DNA of 64,000 nucleotides from Tolypothrix bouteillei VB521301 (lineage in GTDB: Bacteria; Cyanobacteriota; Cyanobacteriia; Cyanobacteriales; Nostocaceae): NCBI RefSeq assembly GCF_000760695.4, contig NZ_JHEG04000001.1, positions 1,768,717-1,832,716 of the forward strand. Reading direction: 5' to 3'. This document shows positions 16,482 to 25,842 of the stretch, piece by piece (within the stretch, counting starts at the first letter, position 1; each line of letters opens with the position of its first letter). The notes under the pieces were generated by a model that was not told the DNA's origin, searched no databases, and was given only the letters and a program-made list of their open reading frames with translations. The position numbers were made by a program, and so were the translations under genes.

Positions 16482-17966
16482 CTATTTTCCTGGATGTGCT
16501 CCACTGTACCAACGCCATAACACTTTTGCCAGCCGTTGGGGGTTGTGGCGCACGCACCCTGTTTCATCTTCATGCATGACATTTGCCAGAACAATTCGCC
16601 GCCCTAACATTGTGACTTCTTCTCGGTCAAGAAAGACGGGATGAGAGTTTTGTTGGGCATAACGGACAAGTGCGCGAGGAGTGGGAGATTTTTTGTGTAC
16701 GAGTACGGCGTTAAATAACGGTTTTCCACATGCAGCGTCAATTGCTCGAATGTGATCTGCAACAGTGTAATCTTGAGTTTCCCCCGGCTGAGTCATAATG
16801 TTACAAACATAAATACGGGGTGCTTCAGATGCTGCGATCGCATCCGCAATTTCTGGAACTAGCAAATTGGGAATTACGCTAGTGAAAAGACTGCCGGGAC
16901 CCATAATAATATAGTCAGCTTCTTTGATAGCCTTAATAGCTGCTGGTAAAGCTGGGGGATTGGCGGGGGTACAGCCAATTTTAACAATATGACCTCCTGC
17001 GGCGGTGATATTAGATTCACCCTCAATCTGACGACCGTCAGACAATTCTGCCCAAAGACGAACATCACTCAGAGTTGCAGGTAAAACTTGTCCTCGGATA
17101 GCTAAGACTTTAGAACTAGCAGCGATCGCACGTTCGAGATCGCCAGTAATATCACTGAGTGCTGTTAAAAACAGATTCCCAAAACTGTGACCTGTCAGCC
17201 CATCCCCTGCTTTAAAACGGTATTGAAAGAGTTCTGTTAATAACTTTTCTTCATCAGCTAGTGCTGCCAAACAGTTGCGAATATCGCCTGGTGGTAGAAC
17301 ACCAATTTCTCGACGCAACCGCCCCGAAGAACCCCCATCATCTGCGACAGTCACAATAGCGGTAATGTTAGCGCTGTAAACCTTGAGTCCTCGAAGTAAT
17401 GTAGAAAGACCAGTCCCACCACCAATTGTGACAATTTTTGGGCCTCGATACAATCGACGATGTGCCAGCAAGACATCAATAAGTTCTTCATCGCCTTCCG
17501 GTCTGAGGACTTCAGTAATTGAACTTACTGTCCGGGTTTGTCCCCATAAAAGCAAAAGCAAGCCCCACAATAAAACCAAAGGACCGCTGATGTAGTACGG
17601 TACAATGTTGGTGATTGCTCCCAGAAAGCCCCTAATCAGCTCGATTGCCCAAAAAATTGGCGTTAGTCTAACCCAAATAGCAAGACCCAGACTTGCTAGC
17701 AGTACACCCCCAACGCTAATTAACAACCATCGTTTGATCGATAATCCAGGGGACAACCACTTGAACCACTGATTAACCCGATGGCGACGGCGCGACTGCT
17801 TTTGCAGGGCGTTGAGGGCTTGTCTGAGAAAACCAATTGACATACCACAAAAAGGAGCAGTGCTACTAACAACAATGAATAACAGAAAATGTACACCACG
17901 TGGTTTTTTCCCAAATGTGGAATTATGACATTTTGCCATCCCATTAGACCAAAACAGAGTAGTCAA
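16482..17966 (-). CDS. yvcK: YvcK/CofD-like gluconeogenesis factor, membrane-anchored
   Basis: A YvcK-family protein, which in Bacillus is needed for growth on gluconeogenic carbon and for normal cell shape. Two membrane helices precede the CofD-like domain, as in other cyanobacteria. The nucleotide-binding [13 protein letters not shown] and [10 protein letters not shown] motifs follow, then [12 protein letters not shown] and [10 protein letters not shown]. The longest frame gives 494 residues, but the start at 17843 ([10 protein letters not shown], 453 residues) matches homologues better. The gene is divergent from ruvC and ends at an STRR array. Confidence 0.85.
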   Translation of the reverse strand: MTTLFWSNGMAKCHNSTFGKKPRGVHFLLFIVVSSTAPFCGMSIGFLRQALNALQKQSRRRHRVNQWFKWLSPGLSIKRWLLISVGGVLLASLGLAIWVRLTPIFWAIELIRGFLGAITNIVPYYISGPLVLLWGLLLLLWGQTRTVSSITEVLRPEGDEELIDVLLAHRRLYRGPKIVTIGGGTGLSTLLRGLKVYSANITAIVTVADDGGSSGRLRREIGVLPPGDIRNCLAALADEEKLLTELFQYRFKAGDGLTGHSFGNLFLTALSDITGDLERAIAASSKVLAIRGQVLPATLSDVRLWAELSDGRQIEGESNITAAGGHIVKIGCTPANPPALPAAIKAIKEADYIIMGPGSLFTSVIPNLLVPEIADAIAASEAPRIYVCNIMTQPGETQDYTVADHIRAIDAACGKPLFNAVLVHKKSPTPRALVRYAQQNSHPVFLDREEVTMLGRRIVLANVMHEDETGCVRHNPQRLAKVLWRWYSGAHPGK

Positions 17967-18020
17967 AGTTGCCAGTGTGCCGACTTATTCTTCCTCAAGG
18001 TGTAGAGAAACGACAAGTGA

Positions 18021-18512
18021 ATGGAACAGCGAATTTTAGGGCTAGATCCCGGACTGGCAAGTTTGGGATTTGGCGCGATTATATGCCAAAAAAGTCAAAC
18101 TAAGGGACAACAAGAATCAGTAAATTTACTAGATTTTGGTGTAATTAGTACCCCAGCGAGTATGGAGTTAGGACAAAGACTATGTACTATATACGACGAT
18201 CTGCACACCCTGATTGGGGAATATAAACCAGAATTAGTGGCTATTGAGAAGTTCTTCTTCTATCGTATGGCAAATACGATCCTTGTGGCACAAGCACGGG
18301 GTGTTGTGTTGTTAGTCCTCGCACAGCATAAGTTACCGATTGTGGAATTTACACCCGCTCAAATTAAACAAGCGCTCACGGGGTATGGGAATGCAGAGAA
18401 ACAAGAGGTTCAAGCAGCCGTGGCGCATGAATTGAATTTAGATTACGTTCCCCGCCCGGACGATGCTGCAGATGCATTAGCGGTAGCATTGACTGGATGG
18501 TTTCAGATGTAG
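18021..18512 (+). CDS. ruvC: Holliday junction resolvase RuvC
   Basis: A 163-residue RNase H-fold endonuclease that cuts Holliday junctions with RuvAB. The four acidic catalytic positions are visible: D9 in LGLDPG, E76 in AIEKFFF, and D147/D148 and D151 in PDDAADALA. It is complete and of normal length. It is divergent from yvcK across a short gap. Confidence 0.93.
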   Translation: MEQRILGLDPGLASLGFGAIICQKSQTKGQQESVNLLDFGVISTPASMELGQRLCTIYDDLHTLIGEYKPELVAIEKFFFYRMANTILVAQARGVVLLVLAQHKLPIVEFTPAQIKQALTGYGNAEKQEVQAAVAHELNLDYVPRPDDAADALAVALTGWFQM

Positions 18513-18882
18513 GTTGAGTGATTGGAAATCACGGCTATACAAACGAAGTCCGCCTGCGCGGACTAGATTATCAAGAGGGCTGCGAACCTCATGCTCGTTT
18601 CTCAATCTGGTGAAGTACATTTTCAAAGCTAATAACCTTGTTTAACAAGATTTGGGTGTACCTCAGTTGACTGGGAAACGCTGTAGCATATTTTCAAAAT
18701 TTTTGACAACTGTGGTTAGGCGCAAGTTGTCTTGCATAGGGAAATTGTGCTGCCTAGTATCAAGGGATGGGATCAAATTTAAATTGGCGAATCCCTAAAC
18801 TCAAATGAAACTTTTCTCTCGTTAAAAAAACCTAGAAATGTAGCCTCCATATTTTTGTCAGCTAGTAGGAAGATACAATCTC
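18513..18882. other. Intergenic region with a hairpin repeat and a possible coding remnant
   Basis: An AGTCCGC-CTGC-GCGGACT hairpin lies near 18548-18566, a family related to the 22.2-kb repeats. On the minus strand downstream of the AAA ATPase, a 43-codon open stretch (about 18675-18806) ends FENMLQRFPVN after an upstream in-frame stop. It may be debris of a lost partner gene. No gene is called. Confidence 0.4.
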
Positions 18883-20151
18883 TCATCCAAGTACCCCTGC
18901 AGCAAACAGGGAACCAAAGTCAATGCTCCCCTGCCAGTCTTGAAGACGTGGATGCTTATCCCCTGGTATTGCTTTTGCACCATTTTCCTGGCTTCCTTTC
19001 ATTACAATGACTGATTTTAGCTCGGTATGTGCTAAAACTACCGGAGAATGAGTAGACATAAAAATTTGAGAATCATACAAAGAACTTAAAGATTGCAGGA
19101 CTACGTCTATTAATCTAGGATGGACACTGTGCTCTGGCTCTTCTAAAAGAATTACACCTGGTCTTTGAGGTAAGTAAGGTAGAATTGTCAACGCCAAAAT
19201 ATTTAGCGTTCCATAAGATAGTTCAGACGATGCAACAATATGTTCTCCAGAATATTTTAATTGCAGATAAGTGTGGTTATTTTTTTCTGATTGCACAGCT
19301 TGGATTGTCTGCAAATTAGGAAAAGCTGTTTTAATATGTTCGACCCAATAATCAAATAAAGCTGGTTGCTCTATTTGTAAATTTAGAACTAACCAAAGTA
19401 AATTTGCAGCATCAAAACGCAAAGTTTTTCGTTGACTTGCTGGAAAAGCTTTCCCTAACATTGAGTAACTGGGTTTATAGTACATTATCTCGTTTTCTAA
19501 AAAATTTTTCAACCAAAGTGTAGCCGGAAAATTAGGAAAATCTTGTGGGAAGTTTGCTAAGATTAATTCTTGCGGTTCTAGTTCAAATTCCATGCGATCG
19601 CCAATGTTATTTTCTGGCATGATAATTGCTTGATTTTCCAAGTTTCGCTTAACGATCGCTTGCTTATGAAAAGATTCTTTTATTCCTGCTTTTTCATCTG
19701 CTTCTGCTTCAAAATACTCATAATTAATAATATATAAATCTTCACGCTCGACATAAATTTCTGTATCGCTAACTATTTTCAAGTTAATCTCATAACGCAC
19801 AGATTGAGGACGTAAATTCCTACTTGCTACGACACCACTTGCTTCAGGTTTCAGTAACTGACTAATAACATCTTGTGGTAAATGAGCTTCTATCGCAAAA
19901 CCAAAATTATCGCCTTGTTGCTTGTAAAGCAAATGCCGCAATTTTTTCAATCTGGGACCTTCAGGAATAGACGGATATTCCAAAAATGCAGGTACTAGTC
20001 CCTTTGATAAAATTTCGCTAAGTAATAGAGGTATGTCAAGCAGCGTACTTTTACCTGTGCCATTAAGACCAATTAATACATTATATTGACCGACTTGAAT
20101 ATCAAGTTTGTCAAAGCAACGATATTTATATGCTTCTATTCGAGAAATCAT
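18883..20151 (-). CDS. AAA family ATPase, ABC/RecF-like (AAA_21), orphan
   Basis: A 422-residue ATPase of the SMC/RecF-like type. Walker A is GLNGTGKST (28-36) near the N-terminus. The ABC signature-like SSELSYGTLN, Walker B VILLEEPEHSVHP and the switch histidine MSTHSP are near the C-terminus. There is no Toprim nuclease domain, so it is not a full OLD nuclease. Relatives often have a small partner gene downstream; none is intact here. It might be a defence or housekeeping ATPase; this cannot be decided. Confidence 0.75.
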   Translation of the reverse strand: MISRIEAYKYRCFDKLDIQVGQYNVLIGLNGTGKSTLLDIPLLLSEILSKGLVPAFLEYPSIPEGPRLKKLRHLLYKQQGDNFGFAIEAHLPQDVISQLLKPEASGVVASRNLRPQSVRYEINLKIVSDTEIYVEREDLYIINYEYFEAEADEKAGIKESFHKQAIVKRNLENQAIIMPENNIGDRMEFELEPQELILANFPQDFPNFPATLWLKNFLENEIMYYKPSYSMLGKAFPASQRKTLRFDAANLLWLVLNLQIEQPALFDYWVEHIKTAFPNLQTIQAVQSEKNNHTYLQLKYSGEHIVASSELSYGTLNILALTILPYLPQRPGVILLEEPEHSVHPRLIDVVLQSLSSLYDSQIFMSTHSPVVLAHTELKSVIVMKGSQENGAKAIPGDKHPRLQDWQGSIDFGSLFAAGVLG

Positions 20152-20208
20152 GTGTTATGTACAACTAGAGCTATCGTTGAATTATACTCATTATGTTCCG
20201 CTCGGAAA

Positions 20209-20331
20209 CTAAATTTTCTTTCCATGCATTAACATTTGATAAACTCTAACATCTTTATTGCAATACTTGACTTCTACTTTAAGAAATCTTGCTACTTCAA
20301 TAGTCAGTAACTTTTGCTCTAAGGTTGACAT
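20209..20331 (-). CDS. Possible small protein or gene remnant (40 aa)
   Basis: A short minus-strand frame from ATG at 20329-20331 to TAG at 20209-20211, starting MSTLEQKLLTIEVARFLKV. Its composition is that of a real soluble helix-rich protein, but no ribosome binding site is evident. It lies beside a broken AlbA_2 gene and may be debris of the same accessory region. Confidence 0.25.
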   Translation of the reverse strand: MSTLEQKLLTIEVARFLKVEVKYCNKDVRVYQMLMHGKKI

Positions 20332-20386
20332 GGCTATTGCCCAAACAGTGGCAAAAACACTGCGAGCAATTTAATAAAATGTCAAA

Positions 20387-20590
20387 ATGACACGCACTAT
20401 TCCTACAGAAAAATTTCTCACCGTAGAATTTAAAAGCGATCGCCTGCGCCTTTTTAACCGAGAACTCATTGAAATAGTTGTATGTCTTGCTAATACTGAT
20501 GTAAGGGAATTTTACCTTGGTGTTGAAGATGATACCAGATTGGGAGCCGTTCATGTTCGTTGGGAAGACTACATTAATTCCATAGCTTAA
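20387..20590 (+). pseudogene. Fragment of an AlbA_2 (Schlafen-type) putative DNA-binding protein
   Basis: The 67-residue product begins like the N-terminus of AlbA_2 proteins: TEKFLTVEFKSDR, then RELIEIVVCLANTDVREFYLGVEDD. Intact relatives of this family continue into an ATPase-like/HTH region of several hundred residues, which is missing here. The glycines usual after ANTD (GG) are changed to VR. It is most simply a decayed N-terminal fragment. Confidence 0.55.
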
Positions 20591-20670
20591 AAATACGCGC
20601 CGCGCTTTTTTCAGTCCGTGCAAGGTAAGAAAACTTATGTCCTGGCGATCGCACAATGAAACAGCCCTGC

Positions 20671-20845
20671 TTAACAAGCTACGGTGGTGTACACAAGTCT
20701 TCTAAAGTGCGTTCTTGAGGTTTCGATCCCCCCTAACCCCCCTTAATAAGGGGGGAAGTTGATTCTAATTCCTCCTTTTTTAGGATGTTTCATGTCTTTT
20801 CTAGAGATCTATGTACACCGTAGCCTTAACAAGGGGGGCTAGGGG
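20671..20845. repeat. Inverted-repeat-bounded intergenic element
   Basis: GGTGTACA at 20686-20693 pairs with TGTACACC at 20812-20819, inside longer imperfect arms containing CTACGG and CCGTAG. The interior holds a C-rich/G-rich palindrome (CCCCCCTTAATAAGGGGGG near 20738). A similar AAGGGGGGCTAGGGG follows the right arm. No coding capacity. This type of element is common in filamentous cyanobacteria. Confidence 0.5.
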
Positions 20846-21163
20846 CGATCGCATTTGTCTTTAAGGTTTAAGAAATTGACATAACAACCAAATCTCTACC
20901 TATAGGATATATCTATAGGACAGTAAAACAAGTTGATATAACCTTGTTTTTCTGACTTTGGCTAGAAGAAATGATGGCAAGAAATATTTATTCTAACTAT
21001 AGAATTAATTTCTAGCTCGGTACGTATCCGCTTAATGTATTGCCTTGCAGCCAAACAATCTTTAATTTATTAAAGATGTGAGTAAAGCCTTTCTTTAATT
21101 TTTTTAGATGTTCTTGCAAACAAATGGCGAATTTATCCCTTTTGAAAAAATATTTATAGAACC
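20846..21163. other. Upstream region of the OB-fold-like protein
   Basis: About 320 bases of A/T-rich sequence without a gene. It probably carries the promoter for the gene at 21164; I could not fix one. Confidence 0.4.
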
Positions 21164-22009
21164 ATGAATCTAGGTAACAAAAGCCCGATAAACGTGGATA
21201 TAGGTAACAAAAACCACTTAAATTCTAGCACAAACGAGATGTTTCAACATGTTTGGAATGCAAAGGTAGTCATAGCCACAGCAGTGTTGGCAATGTTTGT
21301 CCGAATGGGATATGGTACTGATGCGGCTTCACCTCCAGGGCTTACAAGTACTTATGATATAACCAGCAACACGGATGATTATATTGGTAGAACCGTGACG
21401 ATTATCAGCAAGCCTTTTAAAAAAGTTGGTTCAAGCTCTTTTACAGTTAGTGATAGCCGATTTATGAGTGGCGAGCCCTTTGTAGTCGTCAACACTACAG
21501 GCGTACCATTTGATTTACCTCAAAATAAAGACGTAAAAGTTCAAGTCACGGGTGAAGTTCGTAATTTAGAAATTCCACGAATCGAGCGTGACTACAATTT
21601 GGATTTGCAGGATGAATACTTTAAAGATTATCTGAACAAACCTGTCATTATTGCTCAAAATATAATACAGTCACCAACACCCGGTCAAATCACGAGCAAT
21701 CCCAAAAGATTCTATGGTAAAACTCTTGCAGTGAGAGGGGAAGTGGATAACATTCAAAGCCCAGTTTTATTTACTCTAGATGAAAATTATATAGTAGGCG
21801 CACAGGATTTGCTGGTTTTTCTCAAACCTTCGCCACAACAGGAGATTCAGAAGGACCAGACCGTGATGCTTGTGGGGGAACTGCGTCCGTTTAATGTCAA
21901 TGAGATTGAACAAGCGTATAACGTAAAATGGGATGAAAGAGTGAAAGCCCAGTTAGAGGCTGATTATAGAAATAAGCCCGTCTTTATTGCTAGCGCTATC
22001 TACCCTTAA
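21164..22009 (+). CDS. Hypothetical protein with internal duplication, membrane-anchored or exported
   Basis: A 281-residue protein with no family I can name. A hydrophobic segment (about 35-49, VVIATAVLAMFVRMG) after a polar N-terminus suggests a signal anchor. The rest appears to be two related beta-rich halves: YDITSNTDDYIGRTVTIISK... and GQITSNPKRFYGKTLAVRGE..., each leading to a hydrophobic VQVTGEVRNL / VMLVGELRPF strand and then an E-x-x-Y-N motif and a KPVIIAQ / KPVFIAS end. An OB-like fold is my guess. A short direct repeat, GATATAGGTAACAAAA-like, is near the start. Confidence 0.6.
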   Translation: MNLGNKSPINVDIGNKNHLNSSTNEMFQHVWNAKVVIATAVLAMFVRMGYGTDAASPPGLTSTYDITSNTDDYIGRTVTIISKPFKKVGSSSFTVSDSRFMSGEPFVVVNTTGVPFDLPQNKDVKVQVTGEVRNLEIPRIERDYNLDLQDEYFKDYLNKPVIIAQNIIQSPTPGQITSNPKRFYGKTLAVRGEVDNIQSPVLFTLDENYIVGAQDLLVFLKPSPQQEIQKDQTVMLVGELRPFNVNEIEQAYNVKWDERVKAQLEADYRNKPVFIASAIYP

Positions 22010-22190
22010 AGTGACTAGTACTACACGGCGTAAATAAGGCAACCATTAGTAAAAGATAAAAAGCTTACCATAAAGCTTTTGCGCCTTCTGCCCTCTGCCT
22101 ACGAACTTCTGCCTTCGTGTACTAGTGACCGATGACCCGTAGGTAGGGAAGACAGCCCACCATTCAATGTTAGTGGTTAGCAGGTTATAT
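22010..22190. repeat. CTAGTA/TACTAG-bounded intergenic element
   Basis: Imperfect inverted ends (GTGACTAGTACTACACG at 22011-22027 and CGTGTACTAGTGAC at 22116-22129) enclose about 90 bases with a C/T-rich TTCTGCC repeat. No open frame. It looks like a non-autonomous palindromic element. Confidence 0.35.
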
Positions 22191-22408
22191 AAAGTCCACG
22201 TAGGTGGACTTTGTTTGTACAGTCGCGAATTCTATTCGCCCCGAGCGTAAGTTTCTTATTTTCATAAAGTCCACGTAGGTGGACTTTGTTTGTACAGTCG
22301 CGAATTCTATTCGCCCCGAGCATAAGTTTCTTATTTTCATAAAGTCCACGTAGGTGGACTTTGTTTGTACAGTCGCGAATTCTATTCGCCCCGAGCATAA
22401 GTTTCTTA
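22189..22408. repeat. Three tandem copies of a 75-bp unit, each with two hairpins
   Basis: Copies start at 22191, 22266 and 22341, with an exact 75-base period. Each holds the hairpin AAAGTCCAC-GTAG-GTGGACTTT and a second hairpin GCGAAT-TCT-ATTCGC. Copies differ by single bases (GCGTAAG in copy 1, GCATAAG in 2 and 3), and the third lacks the last bases. The minus-strand frame across them is a consequence of the 75-base period and is not called as a gene. The arrangement could be a transcribed structured RNA or simply repeat expansion. Confidence 0.9.
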
Positions 22409-22707
22409 GAAATGATTTAGGGTAGAGAACATATCTTGAGATAGGTGTATCGAGATCGCCTTTAGAGATACTACTGTAATTGAACCTACCTTTTGACTAA
22501 GACCAAGGAGATATGTTCGTTCTTATAGTAACGGGCATAGTTTCATGTGGGACTAATGACTATATCTTTGTAGTTGTGATGTATGCGAGTTACAACTACA
22601 GACGTAGTATAAGTGTTTAGCCGAACTTGATATAACTCCTTAAAAATACTATTGATAAAGCTAGATACTAGGTAGGGTATACAATGTTGTAATATTTTTG
22701 ACTAACA
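22409..22707. other. A/T-rich upstream region
   Basis: About 300 bases between the tandem repeats and the small membrane protein gene. No gene or clear structure seen. Confidence 0.4.
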
Positions 22708-23046
22708 ATGAATCAGGAAAAAGCAATTATTGTAGAGCAGACTCCCAGCGAGTCACCTCAAGACTCTGCGTCAAAAACAGAGATTGTGATTCCCAGTGAA
22801 AGTGTCTTTTTAATTCCTCTCTTCTTTTTACTCGTTTTTTCAATCGCTTTTTTAAAGCAAACTAATTTCACACAAGCTTTATATCAAAGAATAGTTAATT
22901 CAAAACTTTATTCTCGAATTCCGTGTTTTAGATGCCAATTCTTTAAACAAAATCAATACTTGCAATGTGCCGTGCAGCCTAGTTTAGTGATGACACGATC
23001 GGCTAGTGAATGTCCCGATTACTTGCCTCAAAAAGGTAAAAAATAA
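22708..23046 (+). CDS. Small membrane protein with a cysteine-rich cytoplasmic tail
   Basis: A 112-residue protein. A polar, Ser/Glu-rich N-terminus (1-30) is followed by one membrane helix (about 33-51, FLIPLFFLLVFSIAFL). The C-terminal region contains CFRCQFF (CxxC), then C at QYLQCAV and at ASECPDY. The four-cysteine pattern suggests zinc or a redox/Fe-S role, as in other small cyanobacterial proteins of this type. The family is unnamed to my knowledge. It precedes the GH13 gene by about 90 bases. Confidence 0.6.
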   Translation: MNQEKAIIVEQTPSESPQDSASKTEIVIPSESVFLIPLFFLLVFSIAFLKQTNFTQALYQRIVNSKLYSRIPCFRCQFFKQNQYLQCAVQPSLVMTRSASECPDYLPQKGKK

Positions 23047-23133
23047 GTCATGCTTTTTAGATAATCGAGCGATAAAGTCATACGGATATTGGAAAGCAAG
23101 CTGCAATCAATATTTTTGAGAAGAGGAGGTTTG

Positions 23134-24759
23134 ATGCAAGACCAGTGGTATAAAAACGCGATCGCATACTCTCTGGATGTAGAAACGTTTATGGACTCGG
23201 ATGGCGATGGTGTGGGTGATTTTCAAGGACTAACTCACTGCTTGGACCATCTTGCTGGACTGGGAATTACTTGTTTGTGGCTCTTACCTTTTTATCCTTC
23301 CCCCAATCGAGACAATGGTTACGACGTCATGGACTACTACAATGTAGACCCTCGATTGGGAACGCTCGGGGATTTTGTGGAGTTCATGTACCAAGCACGC
23401 GAGAGAGGGATTCGGGTTCTAGTGGATTTGGTAGTGAATCACACCTCCAATCAACATCCCTGGTTCCAAGCAGCAAGATCTGATAAAAACTCTAAGTACC
23501 GGGATTACTACGTGTGGACAGATAAGCTTCCCGAACACCAAGTAGAACCTGTTTTTCCTGATATTGAAAGCAGTGTTTGGGAGTATGACGAAACTTCTCA
23601 AGCCTATTACCTGCACCACTTCTACAAAGAACAACCAGATTTGAACATTGCTAACCCCGCAGTGCAAGCAGAAATTTATAAAATTATGGGTTTCTGGTTG
23701 GAATTGGGAGTGTCTGGTTTTCGGATAGATGCGGCTCCTTTCTTGATAACGGGACTTGGGATTGAAGGTGCAGACGAAAAATGCCTGCAAAATTTTCTGT
23801 CTCAAATGCGAGAATTTCTTTCTTCGCGCAGTACTGATGCAATACTGCTTGCAGAAGCAAATGTAAAACCGGACCAATTCTCCGTGTACTTTGGAGAAGG
23901 CGATCGCATGCACATGCTATTCAACTTTTTGTTGAATCGCCATATGTTTCTTGCTCTTGCTCGTCAGGAAGCAGCACCTCTGATTGATGGATTAAAGTCA
24001 ATACCAAAAATTCCTCAAATTGGACAATTGCTTAACTTTGTCCGAAATCACGATGAACTCGATCTTTCTGGGCTGGCTTCAGAAGAACTCGAAGAAGTCT
24101 TTGCGGCTTTCGCCCCTGAAGAAAATATGCGGAGTTTCGGACGGGGTATTCGTCGCCGACTACCACCCATGCTAGAAGGCAATTGTCATCGTATAGAACT
24201 GACTTACAGTTTGATGTTCAGCTTACCCGGTACTCCCATGCTGCGTTACGGTGATGAAATCGGTATGGGTGATGATTTGTCTTTAGAAGGTCGCGAAAGC
24301 GTTCGTACTGTGATGCAGTGGTCGGACGAACCCAATGGTGGTTTTTCCACTTCTCTCGAAAAAGCTCTTGCCAAACCAACCATTTCAAAAGGCAATTACG
24401 GTTACAAACACGTTAACGTTGCTACCGAACAGCGCGACCCAGCTTCCTTAATGAATTGGATGGAAAGACTGATCCGCATTCGCAAGCAATGTCCGGAATT
24501 TGGTCGGGGAGGGTGGCAAATTCTAGAAACCGATGAACCTTGTGTCTTTGCTCACTGCTGTGAGTGGCAAGGTAGAGCGGCGATCGCAATTCACAATCTT
24601 GCAGATAAAGAGTGTATTGCCACTATTAAAACAAACAAGTACAAGCACTTGATTGAGTTGTTTTGCGATCGGCAATACGAACCAATTCAAGGTGAAGTGC
24701 TTTCCATTGCTTTATCAGCATACGGTTATCGTTGGTTCCGAGCAAATACGATGCGTTAA
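23134..24759 (+). CDS. Alpha-amylase family (GH13) glycosidase, trehalose-synthase-like
   Basis: A 541-residue cytoplasmic GH13 enzyme. It begins WYKNAIAYSLDVETFMDSDGDG, a TreS-like opening. Catalytic residues are D199 (GFRIDAAPF), E241 (LLAEANV) and D307 (VRNHDE). The ATG at 23134 is chosen over an earlier frame start because AGAGGAGGT (23122-23130) sits just before it. It probably isomerises maltose/trehalose or hydrolyses a related glucoside; the exact reaction is not certain. It is followed by a luciferase-like oxidoreductase gene beyond an STRR array. Confidence 0.82.
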   Translation: MQDQWYKNAIAYSLDVETFMDSDGDGVGDFQGLTHCLDHLAGLGITCLWLLPFYPSPNRDNGYDVMDYYNVDPRLGTLGDFVEFMYQARERGIRVLVDLVVNHTSNQHPWFQAARSDKNSKYRDYYVWTDKLPEHQVEPVFPDIESSVWEYDETSQAYYLHHFYKEQPDLNIANPAVQAEIYKIMGFWLELGVSGFRIDAAPFLITGLGIEGADEKCLQNFLSQMREFLSSRSTDAILLAEANVKPDQFSVYFGEGDRMHMLFNFLLNRHMFLALARQEAAPLIDGLKSIPKIPQIGQLLNFVRNHDELDLSGLASEELEEVFAAFAPEENMRSFGRGIRRRLPPMLEGNCHRIELTYSLMFSLPGTPMLRYGDEIGMGDDLSLEGRESVRTVMQWSDEPNGGFSTSLEKALAKPTISKGNYGYKHVNVATEQRDPASLMNWMERLIRIRKQCPEFGRGGWQILETDEPCVFAHCCEWQGRAAIAIHNLADKECIATIKTNKYKHLIELFCDRQYEPIQGEVLSIALSAYGYRWFRANTMR

Positions 24760-24856
24760 ATAGCTAATGGCTAACGGCTAATAGCTAATGGCTAATGGCT
24801 AATAGAACAATTAGCTATTAGCTATTAGCAATTAACAATTAACAATTAACAAAACA
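24760..24856. repeat. STRR heptamer array, partly inverted
   Basis: Copies of TAATGGC/TAATAGC are followed, after about 50 bases, by their complements (ATTAGCTATTAGC) and by ACAATTA repeats that run to within a few bases of the next start codon. The two halves could form a long weak stem. Confidence 0.8.
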
Positions 24857-24857
24857 T

Positions 24858-25826
24858 ATGATAAAAATTGGCTGTCAAGCTTCCCACGAACAATTTAAAC
24901 CCAGCGAATTGCTCAAGTACGTCCAATTGGCAGAGCAAGCTGGATTTACTCATGTCCTATCCTCCGACCACTTCCATCCTTGGAGCGAACAACAAGGGCA
25001 AAGCGGTTTTGCCTGGTCTTGGCTGGGTGCTGCAATGCAAGCTACACCCACACTTTCCTATCGAGTGGTTTGTGCTCCAGGTCAGAGGTATCATCCAGCG
25101 ATCGTTGCTCAAGCTGTAGCAACTTTATTGGAAATCTTTCCCAATCGCTTCATCTTAACGGTTGGTAGCGGTCAAGCACTCAACGAACAAATTACTGGCA
25201 ATGTTTGGCCTACCAAGTCTCAACGCAATGCTCGTCTTAAAGAATGTGTCGATGTAATGCGTGCTCTTTGGAGAGGGGAAACTGTCACTCATCATGGGTT
25301 AGTGTGTGTCGAAGAGGCAAAACTATACACCCGCCCTGAAACACCACCCCCAGTTATTGGAGCTGCTATTACCTCTAAAACCGCAGAATGGATTGGCAGT
25401 TGGGCTGATGGACTGATTACTATTTCTCACCCAATTTCCAAGCTCAAAGAAGTTGTTGAAGCTTTTCGTCGTGGTGGTGGTGAAGGCAAACCTATGATTT
25501 TGAAAGTTCAGCTTTCTTACGATCGCGATGAGGACGCAGCACGGCAAAAAGCACACCAGCAATGGCGCAACAATATTTTTGAGAATATTTTGATGACAGA
25601 GTTACGAACTCCACAGCAATTTGATGCTGCTGGAGCGTTTGTTCAACCCCATGAGTTAGATGCACACGTCCGGATTTCTTCAGATCCACAACAGCATATT
25701 GAATGGCTTCAGGAGTATGTCGATCTCGGATTTGATGAACTTATCTTGCACAATGTTAATCGGGAGCAGGAGCAGTTTATTGAAGTTTTTGGTGAAAAAG
25801 TCTTGCCAGTAGTAACACGTAATTAA
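24858..25826 (+). CDS. Luciferase-like (LLM) flavin-dependent oxidoreductase
   Basis: A 322-residue TIM-barrel oxidoreductase of the bacterial luciferase superfamily. It is closest, from memory, to the non-F420 flavin-using subgroup of F420-type enzymes. Seen: SSDHFHPW (around 35), the FILTVGSGQALNEQI segment, and LWRGETVTHHG near 140. The substrate is unknown. The STRR array leaves no recognisable Shine-Dalgarno before the ATG. The gene may be read through from the GH13 gene. Confidence 0.78.
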   Translation: MIKIGCQASHEQFKPSELLKYVQLAEQAGFTHVLSSDHFHPWSEQQGQSGFAWSWLGAAMQATPTLSYRVVCAPGQRYHPAIVAQAVATLLEIFPNRFILTVGSGQALNEQITGNVWPTKSQRNARLKECVDVMRALWRGETVTHHGLVCVEEAKLYTRPETPPPVIGAAITSKTAEWIGSWADGLITISHPISKLKEVVEAFRRGGGEGKPMILKVQLSYDRDEDAARQKAHQQWRNNIFENILMTELRTPQQFDAAGAFVQPHELDAHVRISSDPQQHIEWLQEYVDLGFDELILHNVNREQEQFIEVFGEKVLPVVTRN

Positions 25827-25842
25827 TTTTTGATTGTGAAGA

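Noticed and set aside
20297..20677. 126-codon minus-strand frame
   Set aside because: It is antisense to the AlbA_2 fragment and its sequence does not resemble a protein family.
22177..22398. Minus-strand frame with a perfectly repeated 25-residue unit
   Set aside because: The period is a multiple of three, so the 75-base repeat automatically keeps a frame open; the sequence is made of hairpins and has no ribosome binding site.
24760..24856. CRISPR-like regular repeats
   Set aside because: The units are contiguous heptamers without spacers, which is STRR rather than CRISPR. No cas gene was seen in the window.
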